DNA of 64,000 nucleotides from JAUCQB01 sp964586235 (GTDB taxonomy: Bacteria; Planctomycetota; Phycisphaerae; UBA1845; PWPN01): contig CAZPIO010000006.1 of assembly GCA_964586235.1 (NCBI GenBank), forward strand, positions 1 to 64,000, written 5' to 3'. Shown here piece by piece: positions 17,107 to 25,650 of the stretch (its first letter is position 1; every line of letters starts with the position of its first letter). The translations under genes were made by a program, and so were the position numbers. The notes under the pieces are model-generated. The model searched no databases, was not told where the DNA came from, and saw only the letters and a program-made list of their open reading frames with translations.

Positions 17107-17251
17107 TCGCGGCTGCAAGCCGCTCCTACTTCTTTTCGCGGCTACAAGCCGCTCCTACTTCTTTTCGCGGCTGCAAGCCGCTCCTACCTTCTCTCGCGGC
17201 TACAAGCCGCTCCTACCTTCTCTCGCGGTCGGAGACCGCTCCTACATTTCA
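17107..17251. repeat. Five-copy 29-bp tandem REP-like array
   Basis: Five head-to-tail units of exactly 29 bp start at 17107, 17136, 17165, 17194 and 17223. Each begins TCGCGGCT(G/A)CAAGCCGC, followed by TCCTAC and a pyrimidine tail. Copies 1-4 differ at one or two positions. Copy 5 has a compensated stem (GCGGTCGGAGACCGC), so the hairpin is conserved although the sequence changed. There are no spacers, so it is not a CRISPR. It lies between rsmH and the 3' end of the propeller gene. Confidence 0.9.
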
Positions 17252-17257
17252 GTCGGG

Positions 17258-20005
17258 TCACGGGCACATGGCGGACCGATCCTGATATGCCCGGATGGTC
17301 AATACATCGGTGGAGTTGAGGGCACCGTCGGTGTTGACGTCGAAGGCGGCATTGTCCGGCATCACCGGCCGCGAGATCTTCGATTTCGCCACGAGCAAGT
17401 CGCTTGCATCGACGATCCCGTCGTTGTTGGCGTCGCCGGTCAAACCGCGGATCAGGCAGTCCGTGTCGTCCTTGAGACAGTCGATGTTGGCGCCCAGGTT
17501 GATACGATAGCACCGCTGGTCGGGCAGGCCCTCGGACCACTCAATCACCAGCGTATAGCTGTCGTCGCCGTTATGCGTCAGCGTCTGGAGCGAAGCGGGA
17601 TAGGCATAACCGGTCCCGCCGACCTCTTCAGCCATCGCCCGGCCTTCCACGGCCAGATCGCCGTCGGTCGGCCCGGTAATGTCGACGACGATTTTGCGGA
17701 TGCCGCCCTCGCGGGGCTCTGTGGTGATCCAGTGGCCGGTCGTGGCGGCGGCGTCAAGGACAACGCCCGCCTCGCCCGTGGATTCGTCGTGATATCGCAC
17801 ACTCCGCCATTGACGGATCGCGGCGGCGGGCCCGACCGGGGCGCAGCGGGCCAGGTGCGCGGAGATTCTTCCTCCGGCCATGAGGAACGAGCCGCCCACC
17901 ACCAGTTCACCCTTGTGGACGCAGGTCGTGAACACGGCAGCACCGCCGGCACTGACGCCTTTGCTGACCGGCTCCCACTCCGTACCGTTCCACTGAGCAA
18001 CGCCGTTGCCCGACATCAGCCCGCCATCCGAGAAGATGCCGCCGCCGACCAGATGCCCGTTGTAGACCGTCAGTGAATGGATCTGCCGCGGACTGTGGGC
18101 ACCCTCGCTCTCCATCGCGGACCAGGCCGCACCGTCCCACCTGGCGATGTTCGCGGCGGTTACTCCGCCGGCACTGGAGAACAAGCCGCCGGCGGTCAAT
18201 TCATTGTTCCAGACGGTCAGAGCGGCGACAGGAACATCGGGATAGCCGGACCCGCCCATTCCTCCCGCCATGGGTTGCCAGCCGACCCCGTCCCATCTGG
18301 CAACGTGATTGACCGTCTGGCCACCGGCCTTGAGAAACAGACCACCGGCGTAGAGGTCCTCACCGAAGACCGCCAGCACATACACGCCCGGGCTCCATGC
18401 TCCGCTCACACCACCGCCGATCGGGACCCAGGCCACTCCATCCCAGCGGGCGATGCCGTTCACGGAAGTCTCGCCGCTGGTCGTGAAGGTCCCACCGGCA
18501 ACAAGATCGCCCTTATAGAGCGTCAGAGCGTGGACCGGACCGTTGAAGCCCTCTCCCAACGGAGCCCATGTGCTGCCGTTCCAGCTCGCGATGTACCTGG
18601 CGTTGACACCGCCGGCAGTGGTGAAGCTGCCACCTGCGATCAGTTCGCCCCTGAAAAGGGCCATTGCCTTGACCCGAGTGCCATCCTTGCCTCCGGCCAT
18701 GCCCTCGGCGAGCGGCACCCAATATGCCCCATTCCACCGGGCAACGCAGTTCACCTTGACGCCGTTAATATAGGTAAAGGCGCCCCCCGCGATCAGTTCA
18801 CCGTTGTAGTCGGCCAGGGCGTAGGGGGGGCGGTCCATGGCGGCACCGAGAGGCAGCCATCTGGCACCGTCCCAGCGGGCGATGTTGTCGGCCCGCGTAT
18901 TGCTGGCGGCCGTACCCGCGCCGGTCGCGATCAAGTCGTTCCCGAAAGAGGTCAGTGCAGTAACGTATCCGAAGAGGCCGCCGGCAAGGGGACTCCACTG
19001 CGTCCCATCCCACTTAGCGACATGGCGTGACGGCTTGCCGCCGGCTTTCTCGAAAAACCCTCCCGCGATCAAGTCGCCGTTATGGACAGTCAGATCGAGA
19101 ACCGATGCATCCAGTCCATCACCGATGGCCGACCATTTGGCTCCATCCCATCGGGCAACGTTTCGGGCAGGGGTGCCGCCGACGGCCGTGAACAGCCCGC
19201 CGACAACAAGCGTGTCCTCATATGGGATCAGCGCACTGATGTGAGGGTTTGAGCCGCCCGTGACCCCGCCGCCCAGGGATTGCCAGGTCGATCCGTCCCA
19301 GCGGGCAATCTGGTTAACCTTGACACCGCCGGCGGCAGTGAATCGGCCACCGGCAATGAGTTCGCCTTCGTAGACTGCCAGGACGCCTACCGCATCATTC
19401 AGCCCGGAACCAAGCGGGGCCCAGGTCTCGCCATCCCAACGAGCGACCCGGTTGACAGTGATCCCACCGGCGGTCACGAAGTTTCCGGCGGCGATCAGAT
19501 CATCCTCGTAGACCGTCAGTGCCAGCACGTCGAAGTCCGCCCCCTCGCCCAGTGGGGCCCATCGGGTGCCGTTCCATCGGGCGATGTTAGCGGTCGTCGT
19601 GGCGCCGGCCGTGCTGAAGGAGCCGCCGGCAATCAGCTCGCCGTTGTACACTACCAGGGCTTTGACCTGTCCGCAGGCCGAACCCTTGGCCACGCCGGCT
19701 CGGAGGGATGACCAATATCGGCCGTCCCAGCGGGCGATGCCGGAAACCTTGACGCCGCCGGCCGATTCGAAGCCGCCGCCGACGTACAAGGCCGGTCCCG
19801 AGCCGTCATCGAAAACGGCCAGGGCATAGCCTTCGTAGTTCAGGCCCTGGAGTGATTCCCCGGGCCTCCAGTCAAGGGTACATTCGGCATCGGCTTGTCG
19901 GGCGTGGATGGACCCCGCCGTCGCGACCACGAGCGTCGCCAGCCCGATCGCCAGGAGTTTATCGGCTCCCGCCGACCAGCCCCGTGCCGGCGAATATGAC
20001 CGCAT
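17258..20005 (-). CDS. Secreted beta-propeller-like repeat protein with dockerin-like C-terminus
   Basis: A 915-residue protein with a signal peptide (LLAIGLATLVVATAGSIHA) and about 13 full repeats of 45-50 residues, each built on an I/VARWDG..W.PLG core followed by ALTVYNGELIAGG.F..AGG; a degenerate 14th ends at LARCAP. These look like blades of one or two beta-propellers. The C-terminal ~60 residues carry two EF-hand-like repeats (GDANNDGIVDASDLL and DVNTDGALNSTDVL), as in type I dockerins, which are common in planctomycetes even without cellulosomes. GGGAGG precedes the ATG by 8 bases. The ligand is unknown; a secreted or surface role is inferred. Confidence 0.82.
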   Translation of the reverse strand: MRSYSPARGWSAGADKLLAIGLATLVVATAGSIHARQADAECTLDWRPGESLQGLNYEGYALAVFDDGSGPALYVGGGFESAGGVKVSGIARWDGRYWSSLRAGVAKGSACGQVKALVVYNGELIAGGSFSTAGATTTANIARWNGTRWAPLGEGADFDVLALTVYEDDLIAAGNFVTAGGITVNRVARWDGETWAPLGSGLNDAVGVLAVYEGELIAGGRFTAAGGVKVNQIARWDGSTWQSLGGGVTGGSNPHISALIPYEDTLVVGGLFTAVGGTPARNVARWDGAKWSAIGDGLDASVLDLTVHNGDLIAGGFFEKAGGKPSRHVAKWDGTQWSPLAGGLFGYVTALTSFGNDLIATGAGTAASNTRADNIARWDGARWLPLGAAMDRPPYALADYNGELIAGGAFTYINGVKVNCVARWNGAYWVPLAEGMAGGKDGTRVKAMALFRGELIAGGSFTTAGGVNARYIASWNGSTWAPLGEGFNGPVHALTLYKGDLVAGGTFTTSGETSVNGIARWDGVAWVPIGGGVSGAWSPGVYVLAVFGEDLYAGGLFLKAGGQTVNHVARWDGVGWQPMAGGMGGSGYPDVPVAALTVWNNELTAGGLFSSAGGVTAANIARWDGAAWSAMESEGAHSPRQIHSLTVYNGHLVGGGIFSDGGLMSGNGVAQWNGTEWEPVSKGVSAGGAAVFTTCVHKGELVVGGSFLMAGGRISAHLARCAPVGPAAAIRQWRSVRYHDESTGEAGVVLDAAATTGHWITTEPREGGIRKIVVDITGPTDGDLAVEGRAMAEEVGGTGYAYPASLQTLTHNGDDSYTLVIEWSEGLPDQRCYRINLGANIDCLKDDTDCLIRGLTGDANNDGIVDASDLLVAKSKISRPVMPDNAAFDVNTDGALNSTDVLTIRAYQDRSAMCP

Positions 20006-20265
20006 CTTCTCAGCCTCCCAGACGTTACGAAACGAACAGGCGGCTACCCCCTTATGCCAAGCAAAGGCCAGATAAACACAGATATGGCCGCTGTCCGTAC
20101 AATCCTATGCCGGACCAGGGGTAAACGCAAGACATGAGGCAGACAAGGATGTGCAATTCCGGGCGCGTGGCCAGTGAAACCCTCTTCGCCGCTGGCCCGG
20201 AAGCCCGACCAATCCCCGAACCTGGTCGGGAGGCGGCCGGATAACGAGGCTACGCCGGTACGCTA

Positions 20266-21750
20266 TTAGGACTTGCTCTTATTCTCGGAACCACCCTGCG
20301 GCCTCGAACGGGGTTTGCCGGAGGGAGCGGTCCGAGGCGGCCGTCGCCCGGCGGCGACGTCCTCGTCGAAGACCTTCTTGCGCCGCAGAATGTGGTGGTA
20401 GTGCTGGGCGAAGCGGTGGGCCTCGTCGCGAGCTTGCTGTAAGAGCCGCAGGGCAGGATCGTTACGAGGCAAACGGACCGGGCGGCTGTGGGCCTGGATG
20501 TAGATCTCCTCTTCCCGCTTGGCCAGCGAGATCACCATCGGCGGGTGGACATTCATCTCGTCGAAGGCGCCCAGAGCGGCGTGGAGCTGACCCAGGCCCC
20601 CGTCGATCAGGATGACGTCGGGGTACAACTCCTCCCCCTCGGCGGCGTGCCGGTAGCGGCGGAGAACCACCTCCCGGATCATGGCATAGTCGTCGATACC
20701 CTCGACTGTCTTGATCCGGAACCGCTTGTAGCCCCCCTTGAACGGCTTGCCGTCGATGAAGCAGACCAGTGAGCCGCAGGACTCCTCGCCATGAAGGTTG
20801 GCGATGTCGATCGCCTCGATCGACCGTGGGGCGCGGTCCAGCTCGAGGATTTCTCCGAGCCTCAGGAGTCCCTGGGTCGGATCGATGAAGAAAACTTCCG
20901 GCTGAACGTCGGCGTTGGGGTCGCCCGAGAGCGACAGGGCCTGCAGGGCCTTGATTTCGTCACGGAGCCGGGCAGCCTGTTCGAATTCGCGGTTCGCAGC
21001 CGCCTGCTCCATCTCCTTCTGCAGTTGCCGCAGGACCACGCTTCGCTTGGAAGCCAGGAATTTCTTCAGCCGGTCGATGTCCTTGCGGTAATCCTCCTTC
21101 GAGATATGAGCTGCACACGGGGCCGTACACCGGCCGATGGAGTACAGCAGGCACGGTCGGAAATACTGCCGTTTCTCGTCGCCGTCGTTGATCTCCAGCT
21201 CGCAGGTCCGGAATTGGAAGACCTTCTGCAGTGCGTTCACCGCGTCGCGAAGCCCGGCGGCATTGGTGAAAGGTCCGTACAGCTTGCTGCCCTTGATCCG
21301 CGGTTTGCGGGTGACGTAGACGCCCGGGAAATCGTCGGAGGTGGTGATCTCAAGATACGGAAACGATTTGTCGTCCCGCAAACGCTCGTTGTACGGCGGC
21401 TGGATGTCCTTGATCAGGCGGTTCTCCTGGAGGAGGGCATCGACCTCCGTCTCGCAATCGAGGAAGTCGAGGTCGGTCGCCAGCGAGGCCATGTGAGAGA
21501 TTTCCGGCCCGCGGGTGGCGAGCAGGTCGGTCGAGTTCTGGAAATAGCTGGTCACCCGGCTGCGGAGGTCCTTGGCCTTGCCAACGTAGAGCACCCGGCC
21601 CTGGGCGTCCTTGAACAGATACACGCCGGGCGTGGTGGGCAGATGGCGGATCTTGTTCATTAGCGCCTCGCGCGGATCAACCGGCGGCGCGGGGGGCTCC
21701 GCATCCGGCGATTTGTTTTGCTGTTCGGATGTATCCAGCTTACCTGTCAT
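20266..21750 (-). CDS. uvrC: UvrC excinuclease subunit lacking the C-terminal HhH domain
   Basis: A 494-residue nucleotide-excision-repair nuclease. In order it has the GIY-YIG domain (TPGVYLFKDAQG, VLYVGKAKDLR), a cysteine cluster (CLLYSIGRCTAPC), a UVR helix pair (FEQAARLRDEIKAL), and the RNase H-like endonuclease core with its acidic residues (IEAIDIANLHG, ILIDGGLGQL) and the late histidine block DEAHRFAQHYH. It then ends in a basic Pro/Arg/Lys tail, without the two helix-hairpin-helix motifs usual in about 600-residue UvrC. The ATG at 21750 is chosen; a TTG lies 9 bases upstream. Confidence 0.9.
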   Translation of the reverse strand: MTGKLDTSEQQNKSPDAEPPAPPVDPREALMNKIRHLPTTPGVYLFKDAQGRVLYVGKAKDLRSRVTSYFQNSTDLLATRGPEISHMASLATDLDFLDCETEVDALLQENRLIKDIQPPYNERLRDDKSFPYLEITTSDDFPGVYVTRKPRIKGSKLYGPFTNAAGLRDAVNALQKVFQFRTCELEINDGDEKRQYFRPCLLYSIGRCTAPCAAHISKEDYRKDIDRLKKFLASKRSVVLRQLQKEMEQAAANREFEQAARLRDEIKALQALSLSGDPNADVQPEVFFIDPTQGLLRLGEILELDRAPRSIEAIDIANLHGEESCGSLVCFIDGKPFKGGYKRFRIKTVEGIDDYAMIREVVLRRYRHAAEGEELYPDVILIDGGLGQLHAALGAFDEMNVHPPMVISLAKREEEIYIQAHSRPVRLPRNDPALRLLQQARDEAHRFAQHYHHILRRKKVFDEDVAAGRRPPRTAPSGKPRSRPQGGSENKSKS

Positions 21751-21820
21751 CGTCCCCAATTATACCCGCATGCAGACAGCTCTGCTCTCTGCAAGCCTGA
21801 AGCGAGATTGTGTGCAGGTT

Positions 21821-21896
21821 GCCCCATCGCTTCAGCGGTGGGGGCACCAACTCTCGGGCGATAGGAATTCGCTCCCCCACCGCTGAAGCGGTGGGC
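21821..21896. terminator. Long inverted repeat downstream of symporter gene
   Basis: CTTCAGCGGTGGGGG (21830-21844) is perfectly complementary to CCCCCACCGCTGAAG (21874-21888), with a 29-base loop. Each arm is itself flanked by CGCT..AGCG-type short palindromes. It lies after the 3' end of the minus-strand symporter and before uvrC. It may terminate the symporter transcript, but it has no T-run and also looks like a mobile intergenic repeat. Confidence 0.5.
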
Positions 21897-21962
21897 CAAT
21901 CAGGCGTCACTCATACCCTGCCCTTTGCTCCGGGCTTCGCCGGCGTTTAAGGGAAGAACTGA

Positions 21963-23639
21963 CTACCCCCTGAAGCACCAGTAGATCACCAGGATCAGGC
22001 CGATCACGATACAGGAGTGGACGACGTCCCACTTGTTCCAGCTTGCCCGAGACTTGGCCCGATCGGGGCCGGTAACCGTGGCGTAGCTCAGGCCGTTCAG
22101 TTTCTCGGGCGGCGGCGGACTGGTCAGCAGGCTCACGGCCACGATCACCGCCGATATGAAAACGAACAGCAGAATGCAGAAGTACTGCCAGTAGAGAGTC
22201 TTGAAGTAGTAGAGCAACGTGCCTTCAGGCATGGCGTAGCCCTGCTCGGCCATAATCTGGACAACCAGGCGGGCCATGCCGATGGCAAATCCGCCAACCA
22301 GTCCGACCATGCAACCGACACGGTTGATGCGCCTGAAAAACACACCCAGAAAAAACACCGCAAAGATGGGCGGGGCAATGTAGGCCTGTACAGTCTGCAG
22401 ATAATCGTACAACTGCGAGGAGAGCAAGCCCATTACCGGGATCCAGATCAGGCCCAGGAGCACCATGACGCCGGTGGCCAGTCGCCCGACCCAGACCAGA
22501 TGGGCCTCCGATGACTGAGGCCGCAGCTTCTTGTAGATGTCGATGGTGAACAATGTGGATGATGAATTGAACACCGCCGCCAGGGAGCTCATCAGGGCGG
22601 CCAGCAGCCCCGCCACCACCAGGCCGCGGACGCCCGCGGGCAATATGGCTTTGATCAGCAGCGGGTACGCCTGGTTAGAACCTTCCTTGGTCAGGATGAC
22701 CGCGTCAAGCTGGCCGTTCTTGGCCAGGGCATAGGCAATCATCCCGGGAACGATGAAGATGAAAAGCGGCAGCAGCTTCATGTAAGCTGCGAAGATCGTG
22801 CCGCGACGGGCGTTCCTCTCGTCGTAGGCCGCCAGCGCGCGTTGGACGATGTACTGGTCAGTACACCAGTACCACAAACCGACGATGGGCGCGCCCAGCA
22901 ACATCCCCAGCCAGGGGTAATTGGGGTTCGCCCACCATGGATGGTCGGAGGTGGACAGGGGCTTCCACAGATTGAAGTAGTCCGAGCCACAAGCCTCGCG
23001 CAACCCGGACCATCCTCCAACCTTGCTCAGACCGATAAACAGGATGACGACGGAACTCAGGATGAAGATGATGGTCTGAATGGCCTCCGTGTAGACGACC
23101 GCCCGCAGTCCGCCCAGAACGACGTAGATGCCCGTTGCAATGATGACCCCGACCGCGCCAACCCAGAAGTTGTCCAGGTTTCCGAAGACCGGCTCGGGGA
23201 ACAAGGCCTTGAAGACCACGCCGCCCGCGAAGAGGCCCACGGCGATCTTGGTGAAGACATACGCGACCAGGCTGACGACCGACAGGAACCACCGTGCGGC
23301 CGGTGTGTACCGCCGCTCGAGAAACTCGGGCATGGTGAACACCGCGCTGCGCATGTAGAACGGCACCATGACCCAGCCCAGCACCATCAGGCACCAGGCG
23401 TGCAGCTCGTAGTGGCCCATGGTCACGCCGCTGCTGGCCCCCGCGCCGGCCAGGCCGACCAGATGCTCGGAGCCGATGTTGGAGGCGAAAATCGACGCAC
23501 CCACCACGAACCACCCGACGTGGCGGCCGGCCAGGAAGTAGTCCGTGGCGGTGTTCTTGCGCTGCAGGATGCTCCACCATGCCACGGCCAGCAGAATGCC
23601 GAAGTACAGCCCGATGACGATCCAGTCCAAAGCTTCCAT
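21963..23639 (-). CDS. Sodium:solute symporter (SSS family)
   Basis: A 558-residue transporter of the SLC5/SSS family. It has about 14 predicted membrane segments and the signatures TDYFLAGRHVGWFVVGASIFASNIGSEH (first helices) and GLLAALMSSLAAVFNSSSTLFTID (near residue 350). The closest resemblance is to SGLT/YidK-type sugar symporters. The ATG at 23639 is preceded by AAGGTGA at a 5-base spacing, so the longer upstream frame is rejected. It probably imports a sugar or sugar derivative with Na+; the substrate is unknown. It is monocistronic as far as can be seen. Confidence 0.88.
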   Translation of the reverse strand: MEALDWIVIGLYFGILLAVAWWSILQRKNTATDYFLAGRHVGWFVVGASIFASNIGSEHLVGLAGAGASSGVTMGHYELHAWCLMVLGWVMVPFYMRSAVFTMPEFLERRYTPAARWFLSVVSLVAYVFTKIAVGLFAGGVVFKALFPEPVFGNLDNFWVGAVGVIIATGIYVVLGGLRAVVYTEAIQTIIFILSSVVILFIGLSKVGGWSGLREACGSDYFNLWKPLSTSDHPWWANPNYPWLGMLLGAPIVGLWYWCTDQYIVQRALAAYDERNARRGTIFAAYMKLLPLFIFIVPGMIAYALAKNGQLDAVILTKEGSNQAYPLLIKAILPAGVRGLVVAGLLAALMSSLAAVFNSSSTLFTIDIYKKLRPQSSEAHLVWVGRLATGVMVLLGLIWIPVMGLLSSQLYDYLQTVQAYIAPPIFAVFFLGVFFRRINRVGCMVGLVGGFAIGMARLVVQIMAEQGYAMPEGTLLYYFKTLYWQYFCILLFVFISAVIVAVSLLTSPPPPEKLNGLSYATVTGPDRAKSRASWNKWDVVHSCIVIGLILVIYWCFRG

Positions 23640-23976
23640 CAGATCACCTTCTGCTCGATCAGTCCGTGCGAACCGAAAGGGACCGAAAGCATAATGGGGC
23701 CGGCGAGGGGTTGGCAAGGTTTTTATTAGGGTTCAGGGTTCGGGGTTCCCGCCTTCGCTGCGCTTCGGCGTGGCGAGCAGGATTCAATGGGAGCGGGGAT
23801 CAGGGGATGTGCCGCCCTGAAACGCAGTCGAGAGCATCGCAACCGGCTGGTTTTGCGCCTGCCCTGTCGAAATGGGACCAGTTCCCGGATATTATATAGA
23901 TAGGTAGGGTTCATACCGGACCCGAGCCGGTCCCCCCGCCGTTTGGACCGGCAGGAGAGATGCCAAGGAGACGCTC
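23640..23976. other. Intergenic region with GGGTTCAGGGTTC repeat
   Basis: This 337-bp divergent gap holds no gene. It contains a dispersed repeat GGGTTCAGGGTTCGGGGTTC at 23729-23748 (inverted copy near 61760-61780). It also has an AT-rich stretch TATTATATAGATAGG at 23890-23904 that could include the -10 of the WXG operon, although I see no good -35. AAGGAG at 23965-23970 is the ribosome site for the next gene. Confidence 0.5.
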
Positions 23977-24249
23977 ATGGCGCAGGCCTATGTGGATCCA
24001 TCGGAGCTGAGGCGCTTCGCCACGGATCTGAACCGCTTCAACTCGGAGCTCCACAGCCTGATAGCCGGCCTGCACGCCCGGATGATGAACCTGGAGAAGA
24101 CGTGGCGCGACCAGGAGCAGCGCAAGTTCGCCGAGGAGTTCGAGCAGACCATGCGGGTGCTCAGCGCCTTCCTGAAACTGTCGGAACGCCACGTGACCTT
24201 CCTGACGAAGAAGGCTGGATACATTGAGGACTACCTCCAGCAGCATTAG
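23977..24249 (+). CDS. WXG100-like small helical protein (W-R-D variant)
   Basis: A 90-residue, entirely helical protein with the WXG100/ESAT-6 layout: helix one (about 8-38), a turn at W43-R44-D45, and helix two with TWRDQEQRKFAEEFEQ. The aromatic and acidic spacing after the Trp fits WXG100, but the glycine is replaced (WRD). There is no signal peptide. AAGGAG lies 6 bases before the ATG. It is the first gene of a four-gene block ending in an FtsK/SpoIIIE ATPase, the standard partnership of type VII-like systems, so it is probably a secreted substrate or structural partner. Confidence 0.8.
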   Translation: MAQAYVDPSELRRFATDLNRFNSELHSLIAGLHARMMNLEKTWRDQEQRKFAEEFEQTMRVLSAFLKLSERHVTFLTKKAGYIEDYLQQH

Positions 24250-24338
24250 GAGCTTCAACAGAGCCCGGATCGCGACCGACGGGCCGCGCTTGTATCGCCG
24301 GCCCGCGGTCCTCAGCCCCCATTGAAGGGCACCTACCC

Positions 24339-25400
24339 ATGAGCCAGGCCGCACGAGTCGAATCGATCGAGAAGCTCAAGGACCTCCGGGTTGCGCTGGT
24401 GGTTTTCATTGACAGCGCCCGGGCCGGCCTGCTGGAGGCCGAAGCTGAAATCCAGCGTGCCGACATGTGGCTCAAGAACGACCAGCTCCGCTACTGGAAA
24501 TCGCAGATCATGACCCGCAACGAGATGGTCACGCGGGCCAAGATTGCCCTCAGTCAGAAGAAGCTCACCCACACTCCGCTCGGGGGTCACTACTCCTGTG
24601 TCGACGAGGAAAAGGCCCTGCAGTTGGCCAGGCGCCGACTGGAGGAGGCGGAGACCAAGCTGGCCAATGTCAAGCGATGGGGCCGCCGCCTCGACGAGGA
24701 GGTGTTTGAGTACAAGGGACAGGTGCAGTCCCTCGCCAGGACGATCGAGTCCGATCTGCCCGGAGCGGCAATCGAGCTTGACCGGATGATCGAGGCCCTC
24801 GGATCGTATGCCAGGCTGCAGGCTGCGGCATCGGCCGACCTGGACACGGCCGTCGCCGCCCCCAGCATCGCTCGCGGGGGCGATCTGGATTTCTTCGCCG
24901 GCGAGTTGGGGCCGTCGCCGGGCCGTGTGGCCGAGTACCAGGCCTTGCGCCTGCTGACGCCTTCCCGCGAAGCCCGCAGCCGCGCGGCCGTCAGCCAGGC
25001 TCCGGAGGCCCTGGCCGAACACCCCTTGCGGCAACTGGACCTGGACGGTATTGCCCGGCTGACTTTGCCGCGAGAGCCGGCACAGCCGGATTCCAGGCTC
25101 ACGCTGGGAGCAGACTCTATCAACGCCACACGTGTGTATCTGCATAGAAGTGATCCGATCGACAGCCAGGACACCGGCTGGTACCTGGGGTCGATCGGGA
25201 ATGAAACGCCGGGCGATTTGACGGCCATCCGAACCGCCGACCTGCTGGCCCGGCGGCCTCAGTGGGCGGATATCCTGGCCTTGCCGGCGGGCACGCTGGC
25301 GGTGATCGAGGGGAACCGAATCGAGGCGGCGCTCGATGCCCAGGACACAATCCTGTGGCCTGCGCAGCCGAAACCAGCCGAAAAAAAGGAACAGACATGA
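24339..25400 (+). CDS. Coiled-coil protein of the WXG/FtsK cluster
   Basis: A 353-residue protein. The N-terminal ~160 residues are long helices with coiled-coil character (EAEAEIQRADMWLKNDQL, LARRRLEEAETKLANVKRW). A Pro/Ala-rich linker follows, then a C-terminal alpha/beta domain (about 250-340) with VYLHRSDPIDSQDTGWYLGS and ADILALPAGTLAVIEG. The latter is faintly reminiscent of DUF2185/Imm33 domains, at low confidence. There is no signal peptide or membrane segment. Its stop overlaps the next start (ATGA). It may be a chaperone, scaffold or effector of the type VII-like machine. Confidence 0.7.
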   Translation: MSQAARVESIEKLKDLRVALVVFIDSARAGLLEAEAEIQRADMWLKNDQLRYWKSQIMTRNEMVTRAKIALSQKKLTHTPLGGHYSCVDEEKALQLARRRLEEAETKLANVKRWGRRLDEEVFEYKGQVQSLARTIESDLPGAAIELDRMIEALGSYARLQAAASADLDTAVAAPSIARGGDLDFFAGELGPSPGRVAEYQALRLLTPSREARSRAAVSQAPEALAEHPLRQLDLDGIARLTLPREPAQPDSRLTLGADSINATRVYLHRSDPIDSQDTGWYLGSIGNETPGDLTAIRTADLLARRPQWADILALPAGTLAVIEGNRIEAALDAQDTILWPAQPKPAEKKEQT

Positions 25401-25609
25401 GCCTTCAAGCGGGTCAAGCCAGCCTGAATAAAGCCTCGAAGGTCCTTTTCGCCCGCTGGAACGAGGTCAGGGCCTCGTGGCGCGACGAGGTCGCCCAGGA
25501 GTTCGAGGATCGATACATCGCGCCGTTGATGCGCGACCTGCGGGCGGCCCAGGAAGCGATGGACCACATGGCGGCGGTCCTCACCCAGGTGCGCCACGAC
25601 TGTGAATGA
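25397..25609 (+). CDS. Second small WXG-like protein (W-R-D variant)
   Basis: A 70-residue helical protein with SWRDEVAQEFEDRY (27-40). It has the same W-R-D turn (W28-R29-D30) and the same downstream spacing of acidic and aromatic residues as the 90-residue protein at the head of the cluster. It overlaps the preceding stop by 4 bp and is preceded by AAGGA (25386-25390). It is short for a WXG100 protein (usually about 100 residues). It probably pairs with the other WXG-like protein, as EsxA and EsxB do; this is inference. Confidence 0.75.
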   Translation: MSLQAGQASLNKASKVLFARWNEVRASWRDEVAQEFEDRYIAPLMRDLRAAQEAMDHMAAVLTQVRHDCE

Positions 25610-25650
25610 GGCGGAGATCGCGGGGGCCCGATGGGCCGGGAGTTCAGCCA

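Noticed and set aside
17107..17251. CRISPR array
   Set aside because: The 29-bp period fits a CRISPR repeat length, but the units are adjacent with no spacers and each is a hairpin; no cas genes nearby.
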